This document shows, in pieces, positions 42,535 to 56,300 of a DNA stretch of 64,000 nt (the stretch's first letter is position 1; the number at the start of each line of letters is the position of its first letter). The notes beneath the pieces were generated by a model. The model was not told where the DNA came from. It worked only from the letters and a program-made list of their open reading frames with translations, and did not search any database. Position numbers and translations under genes: made by a program. Source of the DNA: Wuchereria bancrofti (taxonomy: Eukaryota; Nematoda; Chromadorea; Rhabditida; Onchocercidae); contig SSBO01000001.1 of NCBI GenBank assembly GCA_005281725.1, positions 8,584,115 to 8,648,114 on the forward strand, in the 5' to 3' direction.

Positions 42535-43553
42535 TTGATATACGTTTATTTTGCTTATCATTATTAATTCCATAACAATACCATCATTATTAAATCATGA
42601 TTTTTCCATTATTCATCCTCTGCATATTAGCAAATACTGCACAATAATTTTTTTTTTGCAAATTAAATGTGATTATATGCGATGAAAAAAAAAATGATAA
42701 TAATCGTCGAAAGATGTATGTTCAAAAGATATTGATAATCATTTTATCATGAATTCTGTTCGAATGATTTACTTAGAGCAATTGTTTTGTTGAAGAATTA
42801 AATTGGTTCGATGAATGATGGAACTTTTTACATACTATCAATAAAGCTTATCATTTTAGATCAGTCAATTAATAAGCATTTCATTTTTTTTTTTTCATTT
42901 GATTTGATAACAGCAACATTCAATTTCACATGCAATAATTAATGATTTTGTTAAGGAATGATAACAATTTTTAAATATTAAGCTGTTAAGTGATTAAAAA
43001 TTAAACTGATGCTAATGGTGATAATAAAATGAATGAAGAGATGGCCATTTTTTTTCTTTCCTCTTGAATTCAATTTTTATTGATAACAATTGATACAAAA
43101 ATATGTCCAAGAACAAATAATAGCATTAACTTATCATTTAAATCTTAATTATCACAATAAATTATGATTTTAATCTTTAGTATAATGATAATTTAACAGG
43201 ATAATGATTTGATGAGATTATTTAATGTTTAAATTTAATTAAAAATATTCTTGAATTTTGTCAACATTTAAATCAGTAATATTCGTTTGCCTTTATCTAG
43301 TCTTGTCTAATCATTATGATTATAGCAAAAAGCAAGATAACAGATCAACATGCTAATTCTAATTATGCAGATTTTATTGTTATACTTTATTTGTCGCAAT
43401 TATATTACTTAATCATATGATATAAATGCATTAAATTCAACATCCATTTAATCACTTCTAATTAAACGAAAAATTGTAGTAATGCAATGAGAAATATTAT
43501 TCACAAAATGAAATTGAATACAATGGTAAATAGATTCCCAACGAATAAATCAA

Positions 43554-43680
43554 GTTGAATGTATTGAGTTGAATAGATTGAATTGAAATAAGTTGAACTG
43601 AAATAAACTGGATTGAAATAAGTTAAAGTGAAATAAGTTGCAATAAAATAAATTGAATTGAAATAATTTGAATTTAAAAG
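43554..43680. repeat. Degenerate minisatellite, about 16-17 bp unit (TTGAAATAAGTTGAAxT)
   Basis: About seven imperfect copies of a TTGAAATAAGTTGAA-like unit follow one another, with variants such as TTGAACTGAAATAAACTGGA. Sequence is visible directly; unit length varies by a few bases. Confidence 0.75.
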
Positions 43681-44416
43681 AAAACTAAATTAACAGAAAT
43701 TATATCAAATAAATAAAAAATTACAAAAAAAAAAAATGTATGAAAAAGAGTTTAAATTTGACTGATATAATATTGATAAAACTTATTTTTGATTATTTTT
43801 GAGGGAAGAAAAAATCGACTTGGAATGCCTACTAATCAAAGTTTTACTACAACTTTAACGAAGGTACAAGAATTGGAAACAGAACATAATGGACAAAATA
43901 GATTTTTTTTCGTGTATTTGTTTTAATCAAATTCATTTCTTTTTGAAATACAAAAAATTGTAAAAAAATTTCTAAATGAGTAAAATAATTTTAAAAAAGA
44001 GTTTGAAAAAAAAGAACTACAAAATAAAGAAAAGAAAAAAAGTTGAAGTAATAACTGGTGTATCGAATATTCTCTATCATAATTTAATAAAAAATTTTTG
44101 CCTTCATTACTGTTATAATATTGCCAATACTATTATTTAAATTATAATTATTTTTTTTAAAAACTCTTCAAATCTCCATTAAATAATAAGTATGAATACT
44201 TTTTTTTAATTTTTGAATACTCGTATTACAATTTTTAACCATTTCGTTTTTTTATTTTTATTCATGCTACTGAAATATTTTTATTATCTCTCATTTTTAC
44301 AAACAGATGAACTGAATTAATTTGACAATCTTTTTCAATAAAAAAATTTATTTTACAAGGAATATAACGCAATATCAGAGTCACCCGAATATTTAAATAT
44401 ACTATTCCTTCTTTTC

Positions 44417-44541
44417 ATATTATTATTAGTATTATTATTATAATTATCATTATTGTTATTATTACTATCATTACTATCATTATTATTATTATTACTATTA
44501 TTATTGTTATCATTATTATCATTATTATTATTATTATTACT
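44417..44541. repeat. Imperfect ATT/TTA microsatellite
   Basis: About 40 ATT units are interrupted by ATC, GTT and ACT. On the minus strand this reads as an asparagine-rich open frame (44353-44580), which I regard as an artefact. Confidence 0.9.
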
Positions 44542-46114
44542 TGTTACTATTATTCTCAAAACAAAATTAAAAGAAAGCAATGCGTGCCTAATTGATTTTC
44601 CATCTATTTCTATAATCTATAATTAAAATCTTACCCATCTCTATATCAATGAAAGGAATCAATTTTATTTAAAACTTAGCAAATTCTATTACTCTTCTTT
44701 CGCTTTCAACTATGAACTAAATTATACCACTTAATAGATTTATGTAAAAAATTCTCACATTATTCACATCACAGACTCATTTTCATTTCCTATTAATGGT
44801 TCATTTTCATGAAATTTTTTTAATAGAGGAAAATTACTTAGCATATGAATTGCGATTTTTGAATGTCCTTAGTTATTAAATCGATTCATTTTTAAAAACC
44901 CTTGTAAAAAAAGTGTTCAAAAATTATCTAAAGTAAAGCATGACAAGAGTTCAAAAAGAAGGAAAAAAAGTATGTAAAATGAAAAATAGATAAAAATGAA
45001 AAGGATAAAAACAAACAGAGAAGATGAATATTATCTAAAATATTGATAATATTATCTTTCTACATTTAAAAATTACAAAAAAACAATTTGGATGTAATAA
45101 TTGCAACAAAACAATTGTGAAAGAATCTTAAGAAATATAATAGAAGAGGTAAACATTAAGGGAAAAGAGAGAGTCAATTTTATGAAGAAAGTACATATAA
45201 GAGATAAAGAGAATACTGAATAAGAATAATTTTTAATATCATTTTACTAAAAAAGATGATTCATTAAGAAATTTCCTTACAGCCTCTTTTCCTATCATTA
45301 TTATTTCAATTATACTGCTTACTATTTTAATATCGTGTTATACTTTATCAATAAAATATCGGATATACTATGTGTTTTAATCATCACAAATTATCTAGTA
45401 CTACCTTTATTGTAATTAGTTCTTCCATTTTTGCACTAAGTGCCGGAAGAAAAAGAAGTGCTGCTTGTTTTTAATGAAATATATGAAATGAAACGTTATT
45501 TTAATTTGAATCAAGATATTCTTATTTTTGACAATAATCCAAATATTTAGTTTTGATAATTGTGATAAGGAAGTAAAGAGTACTATATTATGATTGTACA
45601 GTACTTAATGCATAAACAATATGAGTGGACCTTTTATTAAATGCTTCATTGGTTATTAAATTGATTTCAACCACTTTGAAACAGAAACATGTATGTCCAT
45701 CATTTCTTGAAATACAAATAACGAACATATAACATAACAAAACTCAAAAAGAAGGAAATGTTTGAGCTGAACTAAAAAAAAATTTTTTTCACGAATTTCG
45801 CAAAAAAGTTGAATAACAGAAAAAATTAGCTCAACAGAAATCAAAAAATATTCATACTTTTTCTTTCTTTCACTCTCTTTATAAGAAATACAAAAGTAAC
45901 GACTATTCACCACTTATGCAAGTCTTTCATACAATATTAACAGATCTAAGTGAACAAAGAGGTGGATTCGGTTTTATCTTTGTATAATTGATCATCAGAA
46001 ATCTTATCATTTAAGTTTTTCTTAGGAAATAAAACTAGAAAATCCATTTACCTTTGATTTAATAATAGTCGACAAAGCAGCCATAAATGAATATAAACAA
46101 CAGAACAAAACAAT

Positions 46115-49100
46115 TCAACATATCTGATAAATTTTGGGTTTGTTGATATAACGAAAACTTCGTTTACCGAACGTCCCACGCGAAAATTTATGTCGTAATC
46201 GTCGTCGCAATGGAATACCAACCTGAAAAATTCAATATGATCGAAAATGCTTCCAGTTATTTTAAGCTTTAAAAAATATTAAAAATAAATTTACAACATA
46301 TATATATATATATAACTTGCATTGCTTTAACATAATTTTTAATAAATTGAAGAAAATATCTCGGGATAAATCTGATCTTTTTCAACTCAAAATTATGATA
46401 AATAAGCTATTTAAATCAACAAATCAAGGTTGTCATAAAAGAAAATATTAATAGTGTACAATTCTGAAATTTTTGAAAAATTTGCAAAAATATGTACGTC
46501 AGGTAAAACATTTTTTTTGTATTGCAATATTCAAGTTACTCATTACAAATGAAACGAATACTTTGAAAATAAAAGAATCAGAAAGATTTCAAAAATTATA
46601 ACGTCCATCATTTATTTCAAGAAAAAAAAATGAATAAAATCAATTAGTACTTACTACAGCTTCAATTTCTTTCTTGTACCTCAAAGCCACTTCTTTCACG
46701 TTGATCGGTTCTTGCTCCTTTTCCAAATCAACAAATTTTAATATTAAGCTGCAAAAAAATGCGATCTCCTTAATCAATAATAGCACAACTTTAAATGCAA
46801 ATCAAAAAAATGACAAAGTGACTGAAATGTAAACATTATATGTCTGTATCTCAAAACCTCGTTATCGTTTTCAAGATTATTAAGAAACGTTTTTTAATTT
46901 TAATAATTCGACTTTTCTCGGTATCAACTGCTCGATGTAATCTCTTTATTTTCCCTTATAATTATTCAATTCTGGTAGTAAACACTATGATTTGATTCAC
47001 TGATGTATTAATGAATTTGAATGATACTTTAAGAAAAAAAGGAAAGTTATCAAAAACAAAAAATAACCTAGGACCACAAATATCTTGCAGAGAATAATGC
47101 GGTTTATTGAAAGAATCGAGATTACTGAGCGAATCGAGCTCATTAAATGGAAATTTCTTATCTGCTGTAACTCCCCAACATCGCATCAATGCATCCATAG
47201 CGGCCATATCGACTGCTATAGATATCGTTTCACCAGGACCTTTAGATATTTCGTTAAAAATACAAAACGTAAAACATTTAAAATAAAGAGCTTTAAAAAC
47301 AATTATATAGCTAACTGAATACCTATGTAAATCAAAAAATAAACGGATAAGAAAGTTTCCAAAAGAGAACTACTTCCTTGTGAGCAAGCCAATTGACCTG
47401 ACCCTTTATTCTTTCTCCTTCAATCCCCTTCTATTTGTCCTTATTACTAAGAATTAAGTATCGGAAACTTCAAAAAAGAAGTAAACATCAAAAGGATTTG
47501 AAGATCACACTAGTACCATAAATCAACAAATGCATAAAATATGTTGTTCATTTATTTGATCTGCGCTTATTGCCCCACGAACTTGTCATATCTAGGGGTC
47601 AAAAAGTGGCGTATGGAAAGCAGCTGTCTTTTTTCCATGATGAACAATTGACTCTGACTGTTTGGCTAAGAAATTTGAAGTAGGAACCATTTTAACAAAT
47701 AATTCTATAATTGACAAATTATTTGTCAATTCAATCCCTCAAGCAGTGTTTCCGACTATTATCAAAAAAGTGACAATTAAACCACTGTTAAGGATACTAA
47801 CTTTTTAAGGCTTTTATCTATTCCGTACACCGATTATTTACCCAAAATACTATAAATTGCATCAAAGTCTTGTTATCACTACACTTTACAAAACGGATTT
47901 CAAACAAGTTGAAGAAAGTTTAATCAACATTAAGGTTAAAACTAAAAGCCCAGTGTTCAGATCAACATATCAATTTATATTAATTTACTATCGATCTTAT
48001 AACAAATTTTGTTAAGCTACCGTTAACATCTTATATGACACAGATATATTTTCCATGAAATGGTTTACTTTGCATTTCAACTGGAATATTCTGGATGCAA
48101 TAAAAGTATGCTCTCTCTCTCTTTAAAAATGAAATAGATTTCAATAACATGAAGCAATTTTACATTAAGTATTAAAATTAAAACTAAGAGGTTAACAGTC
48201 AATTTATACTCATTACCGATCTTACAATATAACAAATCTTATTGTTTAAAAAATGGAAAAACGCTTTAAGTTGTCAATCTGGAAGCTAAAACTTCTTAAT
48301 TCAGATAAACTAAAACTATGCTGATAAGTTCCATATAGTTAAATATAAAAGTAGAGTTACAACTATACCGAAAACAGAGCTGATCTACATAAGCTAGCCT
48401 TCAGAAACATTTTTTCTCAGCTATAAAATATGCATGCTTAAATTCATATTTATGACAATAAATAGAATCACAAAAGCTAACTCATCAAAATCCATTGCTA
48501 AAGTTATGCAAAGATTAATAAATTACTAAAAATATGGTGCAAAATTTCCTTAATCCCAGTCATCAAATTAAAATTTCTCAGTCCTCATTATTCACTGCAA
48601 ACCTCTTTAAAATACTCCCTTCTCTTTACAATAAAGGTGGAATTAAATACTGGAACTGAAGGTTCGTATCAAGTCACCTCTTCACCATAAATTTACAAAC
48701 AATCGGAAAGTAGTTTGTAATGGAAATTTATATTAAAAGTTAAACTGTATTGGTAAAAGAATTAATGTATCGATTTGAAATTCTCCCCTCGAGGTCCGTT
48801 TTATCTTCGATTATCAAGTACTTTGTCATCTTCATTTCTGCTTCCAATTTGCAACAATGTCAATCTAATTCCTTACCAGAGTCACTTATTGTAATCGCTT
48901 GCAAAGGTTAATAAAATAGTACTGTATTAAAACAGTAAAGATAGTGAACCATAAATTTAGAATTTAAAATTTAGAAAGAAATTCAGAATAGAATTTGAAT
49001 TTAGAATAAGCTACCTAACTCACTACCTCAATTGTTTTATTTGTGATTATTTGTTTGACTGTTCTGTTCATAATACTGGTATATTCTGCAATGGGATCTT

Positions 49101-51529
49101 TTTATCATCTCATCAACCTATATAAAGTCTAACATAATACTCGATTCGTTTCTTCACACCGCAATCATTTTACTGCATCATTCCATCTGAACCATAACTG
49201 ATGATCTTCCTCACATATATTTTCAAAGATTCCTATTACCGACTTTATTATACTGATAGATTTTTTGCTGCATAAACAGCCAACGCTTTGTAAAAAAAGC
49301 AGTCATTAAAATTTAGGGAAGAGAAACTTTGAAGCAATAAATTCAAATATTAACCTTGTCCAATAAGTTTCTTATTAGCATAGATTCCAGCAATAAATAC
49401 TGGTTCAGCACTAATTTCACCGGCAGAACGCAATAGACGGGGTTCTATTTCCATACCGCTTCTGGAAGACATAAGGCACCGAAGTACTGCAAGTGGTTCT
49501 GCTAATGGGAACACCTCCTCGATATCCAAATCAACCAGCTGTGCCATAATTACATTTCGGATTAAGGCAATGGCTCTGCAACTTCCTCCAATCAATTCAT
49601 AGAAATAATCCTCATTCTGCAGATAACAAGTACCTCATGTACTTAGAGATTTCATTCGTTATCAAATGAAGACTACAAAGCTATAAATACCATAGTAGAA
49701 TGCCTTCTGACATCAGTGGAATCGTCATATCTTTAAATCTTCAAAAATCCTCCCTAACACCCTTATCACTTTCTTAGAACGGAATTAAGCATAAGTTCTC
49801 AACATTTTTGGACCTCATTATTAAATTTTGCTTATGGTTAAAAAACTTAAAAATATAGTTCATGGTTAATACCACTAACGGATGAAAGCTTGTCCATTTT
49901 CTTTCTAAATGAAGTTTACAAAACGATCATCACGTAGCACAGAGTTTACCTTTCGTATGGTAATGCTGCGATAAGAGCTTTAAAAGCATTACATAAAGAA
50001 GCATTCGACGGTGGGAACTCGGCAGTACGGATCAAATTATTGATGCCCAAATAAGTAGCCAAATTAGCGATCTGTTCATCAGCAATTAGTTTCAAAGCTA
50101 AACTAGTGATGAGTTCTTCTGGAGCATGAAGCAGGCCGTATCGCAAGTATGCACAGGTACTCTTCCATAAAAGTTCATTCCCTGCAGTTTACTGTTTACC
50201 ATATTCAACTGAACAATTAGTTATCTAGGTTCGCAATAATAAGCATAATTTATGAGAGGATAAAGAAAATTTTCAAGTTATATGATCAAAGCAGTTGTTT
50301 GATGCCTATTAACAAATCCAATTATTTGATGGCAATCCAATTTCTCTCTACTCATGTAGCAGACAAATACTACCCCTCAATCATTTTTGGATAGCAACGG
50401 ACAAATTTCTAAATTACACTTTTTTTTACCCCTTCCATTTCGTTCATTCCGAATTTTACAATATTTACAGAAACAAAGCAATGCCAACCAAGTTGAATAA
50501 GCTGTTTGTTATGCTCCTTTATTTCATAACTTTCTTGTTTACTCGGCTGAGCATTTGATGATTCCTCCGCTATATCAGCTCGTTGGTAAAAGGAACTATC
50601 GGTTAGTGCTCGTATTAGTACATCCTTATCCATTTCTGGAGCACCAATTCGATGGCCAAATGCATAAATTTCCGAATCGTAATTCCTTTAATTAAAATGA
50701 TCTTTATGGTTCAAAAAACTTCCTAGACCTTCTTCTGTCTTTGTTTTTCCTCTAAATTCTTCAAATGAAGGGAACAAAAATTCAAAAAATGAGTAATGAA
50801 ACAAAGACAAAAAAAATGAGTAGTCTTTGTAAACAACAAAATATATCTAAAGATCTGGAGACAAAATCGTGCAAGCTAAAATGAAAAAGGTATATAAGAC
50901 AGGATGCAATGCTAAAGGTCAGCATCATACCAGTTAGGATATGCAGATCGACTTAGTAAAGGTTCAGCTCCAGCTAACATTCGTCGATGATATAAATCTT
51001 TTAAATATGGCCTTTCCCATCTTGCTCGGATAAATCGACCTTTAAATGTCTTATGCCAATACAATTAACAGTTTAAATATGCGTTGCACATTTCTTAATA
51101 ATTATTGAACTGAAATTTTTTGCGGATTTTTTTATCACTCCACAACCCCTAATATCTTTTTTTTTATCTTAAATAATGACTTTCAATGAATAATTTGTAG
51201 TACAAACAAAAATATGGAATAAAATTTAATGGGAAATTATTTATTCTTTTAGATATGAACTTCAACAAATTCGTATCAATGATCTTTACATATAGCTTAT
51301 ATTATTACAGTTAAAATTAAGACTCTCATGAACTTTAAAATGTCTTTTAAATTTTATTAACTTACATTAATCTTATAAAAAAGGTCTTATTACAGTGAAA
51401 TACGACATTGAAATTAGGTCTAACACATGAAACTTGAGTTGCAAAAAATTTAAACAGGAAAAACTTACAAAATGTTGATAGTACTGGCCTTTTTGTAACA
51501 GATAACAATGGTGATATTAGTGATATCAT
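46115..51529 (-). CDS. mrpl-44: Mitochondrial large ribosomal subunit protein L44 (RNase III-like fold)
   Basis: mL44 is a structural protein of the mitochondrial large ribosomal subunit, built on an RNase III-like fold plus a double-stranded-RNA-binding domain. Eight minus-strand exons: 51529-51469, 51039-50931, 50685-50469, 50161-49950, 49616-49355, 47239-47068, 46748-46655 and 46222-46115; about 411 residues. The start gives a hydrophobic, basic leader ([15 protein letters not shown]) suited to mitochondrial import. [20 protein letters not shown] matches human MRPL44 [36 protein letters not shown] and [14 protein letters not shown] cover the RNase III-like fold. [18 protein letters not shown] plus [18 protein letters not shown] form the dsRNA-binding domain. 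The tail is arginine-rich ([13 protein letters not shown]). The RNase III catalytic motif ERLEFLGD is not seen, as expected for mL44. The exon 4/5 junction is one base out of phase with canonical sites. A 2.1 kb intron separates exons 5 and 6. Confidence 0.92.
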
Positions 51530-52512
51530 AAATAATAAAAGCCTAGCTGCAAGCGGTTCCCCATTAATCTATCATTTGCATCACCAGCTAACGAAACAGC
51601 TGAATGCCATAAAATTCATTAAATTAAGGCAACAGTTAACCCGGGAAAGAAGAGGGAATTTATATGAATTCGAAAATTAGGTTATACCGTAGATAGTTTG
51701 AAAATGAATGGAATGACGGAGTGCTGAGGATTCTTAGATAATTTCACAGGTAATGAGAAGATTTATTGCTGTTGGAACTCTATTATTACTCTGTGGTAGT
51801 ATAATTTGAAGAAATTGTTGAAATATGCTATACAGGCTCGCATGACTCTTTTTTTTGTCACAAATTTTACAGGGAAATGTATCAGTTAGGTGTGCTTTAC
51901 AATGATTTCAACAAAAGATATTATCAGTGCGAATGATGCGTATATCAGAAAGGATTAACTTATTATTATTTTATTTCTTTTATTCCTTATTTTTAAGCAA
52001 AACGAAATTTTTGAAATAGATTCAGTGTATGAAGGAAAGAACTCATGTAATATATATATTTAATGTTTAATTCATTTTACATCAAAATTGATTGTTCCAT
52101 TATTTAATTTTATCATTTAATTTTTGTGGAATCACATTAATATTTGTTCCTTTTTTCTACTTTATTTTTTATTATTGCTAACATTTTCTACATATTTGAT
52201 ATAAATGAAAAATGGTATAAAAGCAAATCATTTCTATTATATTTTGTTTTGTAAGACTTTAGTCATTTACTACAACTTATGCCCCAATACTGGAAGTATA
52301 CAATTTGCGATATTATGCATCGCATTTCAATAATGTCGGACATATTGTAACCGTATATCATGTTCCGAATATGCCGAATCTGACGATATATGACATTTCA
52401 TAGGAATGTTGGTTCTGTCGTTTTATGTGTCACATCATTTCCTCTTACTCGAAGATTCTATTTATGTTTTGCGGCAGTACCGTGTTTTGAGAATGATAAA
52501 TGCAACGATGTG

Positions 52513-52607
52513 ATTTCATCAAATCGAATCTTTTACTACATCGTTTTACAAGGATACCAACTCATGATCTCCTAAGAGAATTTCATCAAATCGAATCTTT
52601 TACTACA
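52513..52607. repeat. Pair of identical 28-bp direct repeats
   Basis: The 28 bases at 52513-52540 (beginning ATTTCATCAAATCG, ending TTTTACTACA) are repeated exactly at 52580-52607, 67 bases apart. The segment between holds ATCGTTTTACAAGGATACC. Confidence 0.9.
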
Positions 52608-52959
52608 GATGTGATGCAGTAATTGAAACAGATACTAAAATTATCACACACAATAAATTTTAATTTAAAATTGTCCTTTCGGTGTACAGCTATAATTCAT
52701 GACATTTTTTTTGAATACTGTTCAACTATACAACCGTCAGCATAATAACAGAGACAATCACATTGAAACTATTTCGATTAGGTCAGAGGTCGTACATATA
52801 TGAACTTCTGTCTATTGTAACCATCGTATTGGTCATTCAAATACCATCTCTACGGTAGTAGGATTCCCGATCATTTCAGCAATTAGAGGAGATTCATTTG
52901 GTGTCAACTTTAAATGCGTTGTATGGTCATTATGGCTTCAATGACAAGGAAAATAGTAT

Positions 52960-53313
52960 ATGAGAGAATTTTACGATATGGATAATGAATGTAAAGCAAG
53001 AGGAGGAGACAACCATTTTAAATTTCTATCCCGCTCTTACCCTCCAATAGACATCTTTTTTCTTTTCTATATCTTTGAGGTTACAGCGAAATGTTTATAC
53101 GAGGTTTTCTCTACCAATACACCTTTCTCTTTCTTCAACATTTGCCGCTCTGTTTTTCCCTCGGAACCAAAACTCGCGGTTACTTTCACCTATTATGTCG
53201 AGTCATACATGTCATTTTTAGATATCATTGCAGAAGAGAAAGCAATATATTGTTGCAAGTGTTTGAATGACAGCAAGGAAAAAAAAATTGCATATGAAAC
53301 GCCCTCATTCTGA
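52960..53313 (+). CDS. Unassigned 117-codon open frame (doubtful gene)
   Basis: I do not recognise this protein. It is the longest uninterrupted frame in the 5.5 kb gap and is rich in Phe, Tyr, Cys and Ser, with a hydrophobic segment (IDIFFLFYIFEV) but no clear signal peptide. The frame continues neither upstream nor downstream through obvious splice sites. The surrounding DNA, 52790-53470, is visibly less A+T rich than its flanks, which alone makes long open frames likelier. An overlapping minus-strand frame (53464-53225) is equally unassigned. It may be chance, a decayed insertion or a small gene. Confidence 0.15.
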   Translation: MREFYDMDNECKARGGDNHFKFLSRSYPPIDIFFLFYIFEVTAKCLYEVFSTNTPFSFFNICRSVFPSEPKLAVTFTYYVESYMSFLDIIAEEKAIYCCKCLNDSKEKKIAYETPSF

Positions 53314-56300
53314 CCTTTACCTTTGAATCACACTCCAATATATCCATCATTTTGTGACCTCTATATTTTACGCACCCTATTGTTACTGTCTTACTCCAGT
53401 CGAGATTGACCTCAATCGATTTGGCGTATTTGTTTCCCGGATGTTGCAATTCTTCACAAATCACTCATTTGTTATTGTAACAAATATGTGAAACTCTTTT
53501 ATAAGATGGAAATTCATTCTCGAACTATTTGTAATATGTTGTTTTGTATTCAAATCATCTCAAAATGAAAAATATGAATAACGAAATTTCTATAAATATT
53601 TGGTTATTAATAATGTGTAACTTACATGATACTTAAACCTTTCTTTATAAATAAATGAAAAAAAGCAAGATAATTTATTGTATTTCTGGTAATAATTATT
53701 TCTTTTTTCTTTTTTTTTTGTATGTGGAAAAATTTTCGTGATCTAATTCAAGAAAACTTCAGGATGGCATAATAATGAACATTTTAGTGGCATAATCCCA
53801 TTATGAACAATATTTCAGTGAGGTGTATCGATCATAACCATATTGACCCAGACAGTCAATTGTAATGAGTGATCCAGTAGCAACAGCAACATCATTGTAT
53901 GAATTGTTAGAATGACTTGACCCTGAATGGTATTTTTGGTAAGTGATAGGTCATACAAATCATTACAAAACTTTTTTCAAAAAAAAGAGAAAAAAAAAGG
54001 AAAAAACGATGAAGCAGACATATTAAGTTATGATTGTGATACTACTTAAAAAAAATAGAACAAAAGATTATTTCCTTCTGTTCTCTCATTAAATATATTT
54101 CTTCCATTGATCTTTTTTTTCATTCTTTCTCATACCAAATTTCTTCATCAATTACTCTAATCCTCTCAAATAATTAGAGTAATAAATATAGTAAGAGTAT
54201 AAAAAGCGCAGTGTAAATACCGTACATTTTTTACAAAATTCGTTACTAAATTAATAATTACGAGAAATTTTGAAAATTTTAAAAGTAGTGTAAATATTTA
54301 TTACACAATTCGATTTTTTTTTGCACCATATTTGATAAGCTAAAGTGTGGTAAGGGAATAAAAAAAAATAAAATATAAAAATAAAAAATAAAGTATTTTA
54401 TTTCCTTACCATCTTATATACGTACGTTTTTCATCTTATACAGTCTTTTTTTTTTTCTTTTAGCACTAAACTGATTCTATTGGAATGAAACTATAATCGA
54501 TAATATAATTGGTACTGTCTCGATTTTCCATTCGTCTCTTTCGCATTTTGAATAAAGTCCGGTTTAAAGTAGACATACTTATCAGTCATTTCTTCCTTTT
54601 GTCTTTTCCGGTTGATCTATTAATAGTGAGCAATGTTATGGTATGTATAGTTAGTTCTATTAGAAGAAAGTATATGGCGCCAGAAAATTGTAGGGAAGAA
54701 ATGAGCAGTTGTTCGTTTGTGTTCTCGTTTCTAATACTTATGATGTTATTTGATAGATAGTAGGAAGAATATGAATATCTTAGTTTATTCATTTCTAGAT
54801 AAAGTTTGCTTCATACTGTATAACTTACTTACTACTATACTCTACAGTATGACAAAAGGAGTGAAACAGCAAAAGAGAGAGAGAAGAAAGAGAGTGAAAT
54901 AAACCTCACTAAAATGTTTATATATATATATAAGTCTAGGTTTTTATGTTTCAAACTTATGATTAGGTTGCTAGTTAAGCATTGCAGTTTTGTTATTAAA
55001 ACTTATTAGAAATGAGTAAATATGAGGAACTAGCTGAGTGGCGTGATTCAAAGTTCCTGGTCATTACCGAACGGATTATAAATTTAACTTTTAATAACGT
55101 AACTGTTAGATTTCGAGTGCCATTCAGACAGCTGGCACTAATTTGTTCATTCATCAAAAACGCTAATAAATTTAATAGGAGATGAATTACGAATGAGGGT
55201 GTCGACAGCGTCGATAAAAGAGGGTTATTGGATTGAAAAGGGGTAACACTGGTAGGTAGATAACAATCATTATAACTGATCAAAAGCTTTCCAAGGTCCT
55301 TTCTTCGTCCTTCATTTTTTTTTTTCTGCCAAAATCCTTTTCTATCAGCTCCAGATGAGGAAGTTAAGTCCTAATATTCTCTATCATACAGTATTATCAT
55401 TATAAGTTTTATTATCGATTTATGAGCCATGGATTTTTCTTTTTTCTTAATTTTGACGTTAACATCATATGTAAAATATATAACATAACTTTATGATTAG
55501 TAGTTTTCCTTTCATCAATGAATCTTCGTTATACGGAATCTCTCCCTCAATTTATAGCTCATTGTTGAACTTCTTTTATAACCATCACATTAGATGCCAA
55601 ATAAGATAATGATGTTCTCGTTTGATTTGATCCACTTCCTTACATGTAAAATTTTGGCATAGCTTTCTAATTTCTTATTTTTTTCAAAGATAAAAGCTAA
55701 ATAATTGGATGCATCTGTGTAATCTTTTATCTTTTCATAGGATTATTTGTATGTATTGGAAGTAGAAATGCCTAGTCGTCATATTTTTGACTGTTTGAAC
55801 TTTATAAATAATCAAACAATAACTAACTTTTGTAATAAATTTTCGAGCGATTTTTCAAGATTTTTAGGAACTAAGTGAAAATGACAATGATTGATTACTG
55901 CAGGAAGCAATATATTCATTTGGAAAAGAAGTGACTGAATTCTTTTTTCAAACTTTATTTTGTATGCAAAATAATGTTTACAAATTATTTAAAAAGTTAT
56001 ATAGATGATAACTATTAACAAGCGAGGATCTGTTTCATCAAATATCAAAATGAACTATTGCAGTTCTGATTGGATAGAATGGATTAATTTCTCTAATATC
56101 ATTGTAACGAGGATCGATGCATAATCTTGTGCGGCGCATTAGCATCAGTATTACTACTCAAATTTTCTCTTTATCTTAGAAATTGAAATTTTAGAGAAAA
56201 AATTAGAAAATAAATCCTTTATTGTAAATTGCACACTTATTACTACAAACTGAACAGATATTTTGCTTCATTCATGTAATAAAAAGGTTGAAAAATTGAC

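Larger units (their letters stand above)
42535..46114. other. Low-complexity intergenic region between convergent genes
   Basis: This 3.6 kb lies between the 3' ends of the PDF gene (+) and mitochondrial L44 (-). It is extremely A+T rich with long A and T runs. It holds a degenerate minisatellite (43554-43680) and an ATT microsatellite (44417-44541). One stretch on the plus strand, 43806-43865, looks exon-like (see findings). Nothing else here is supported as a gene. Confidence 0.55.

Noticed and set aside
44353..44580. Asparagine-rich minus-strand open frame
   Set aside because: Produced entirely by the ATT microsatellite.
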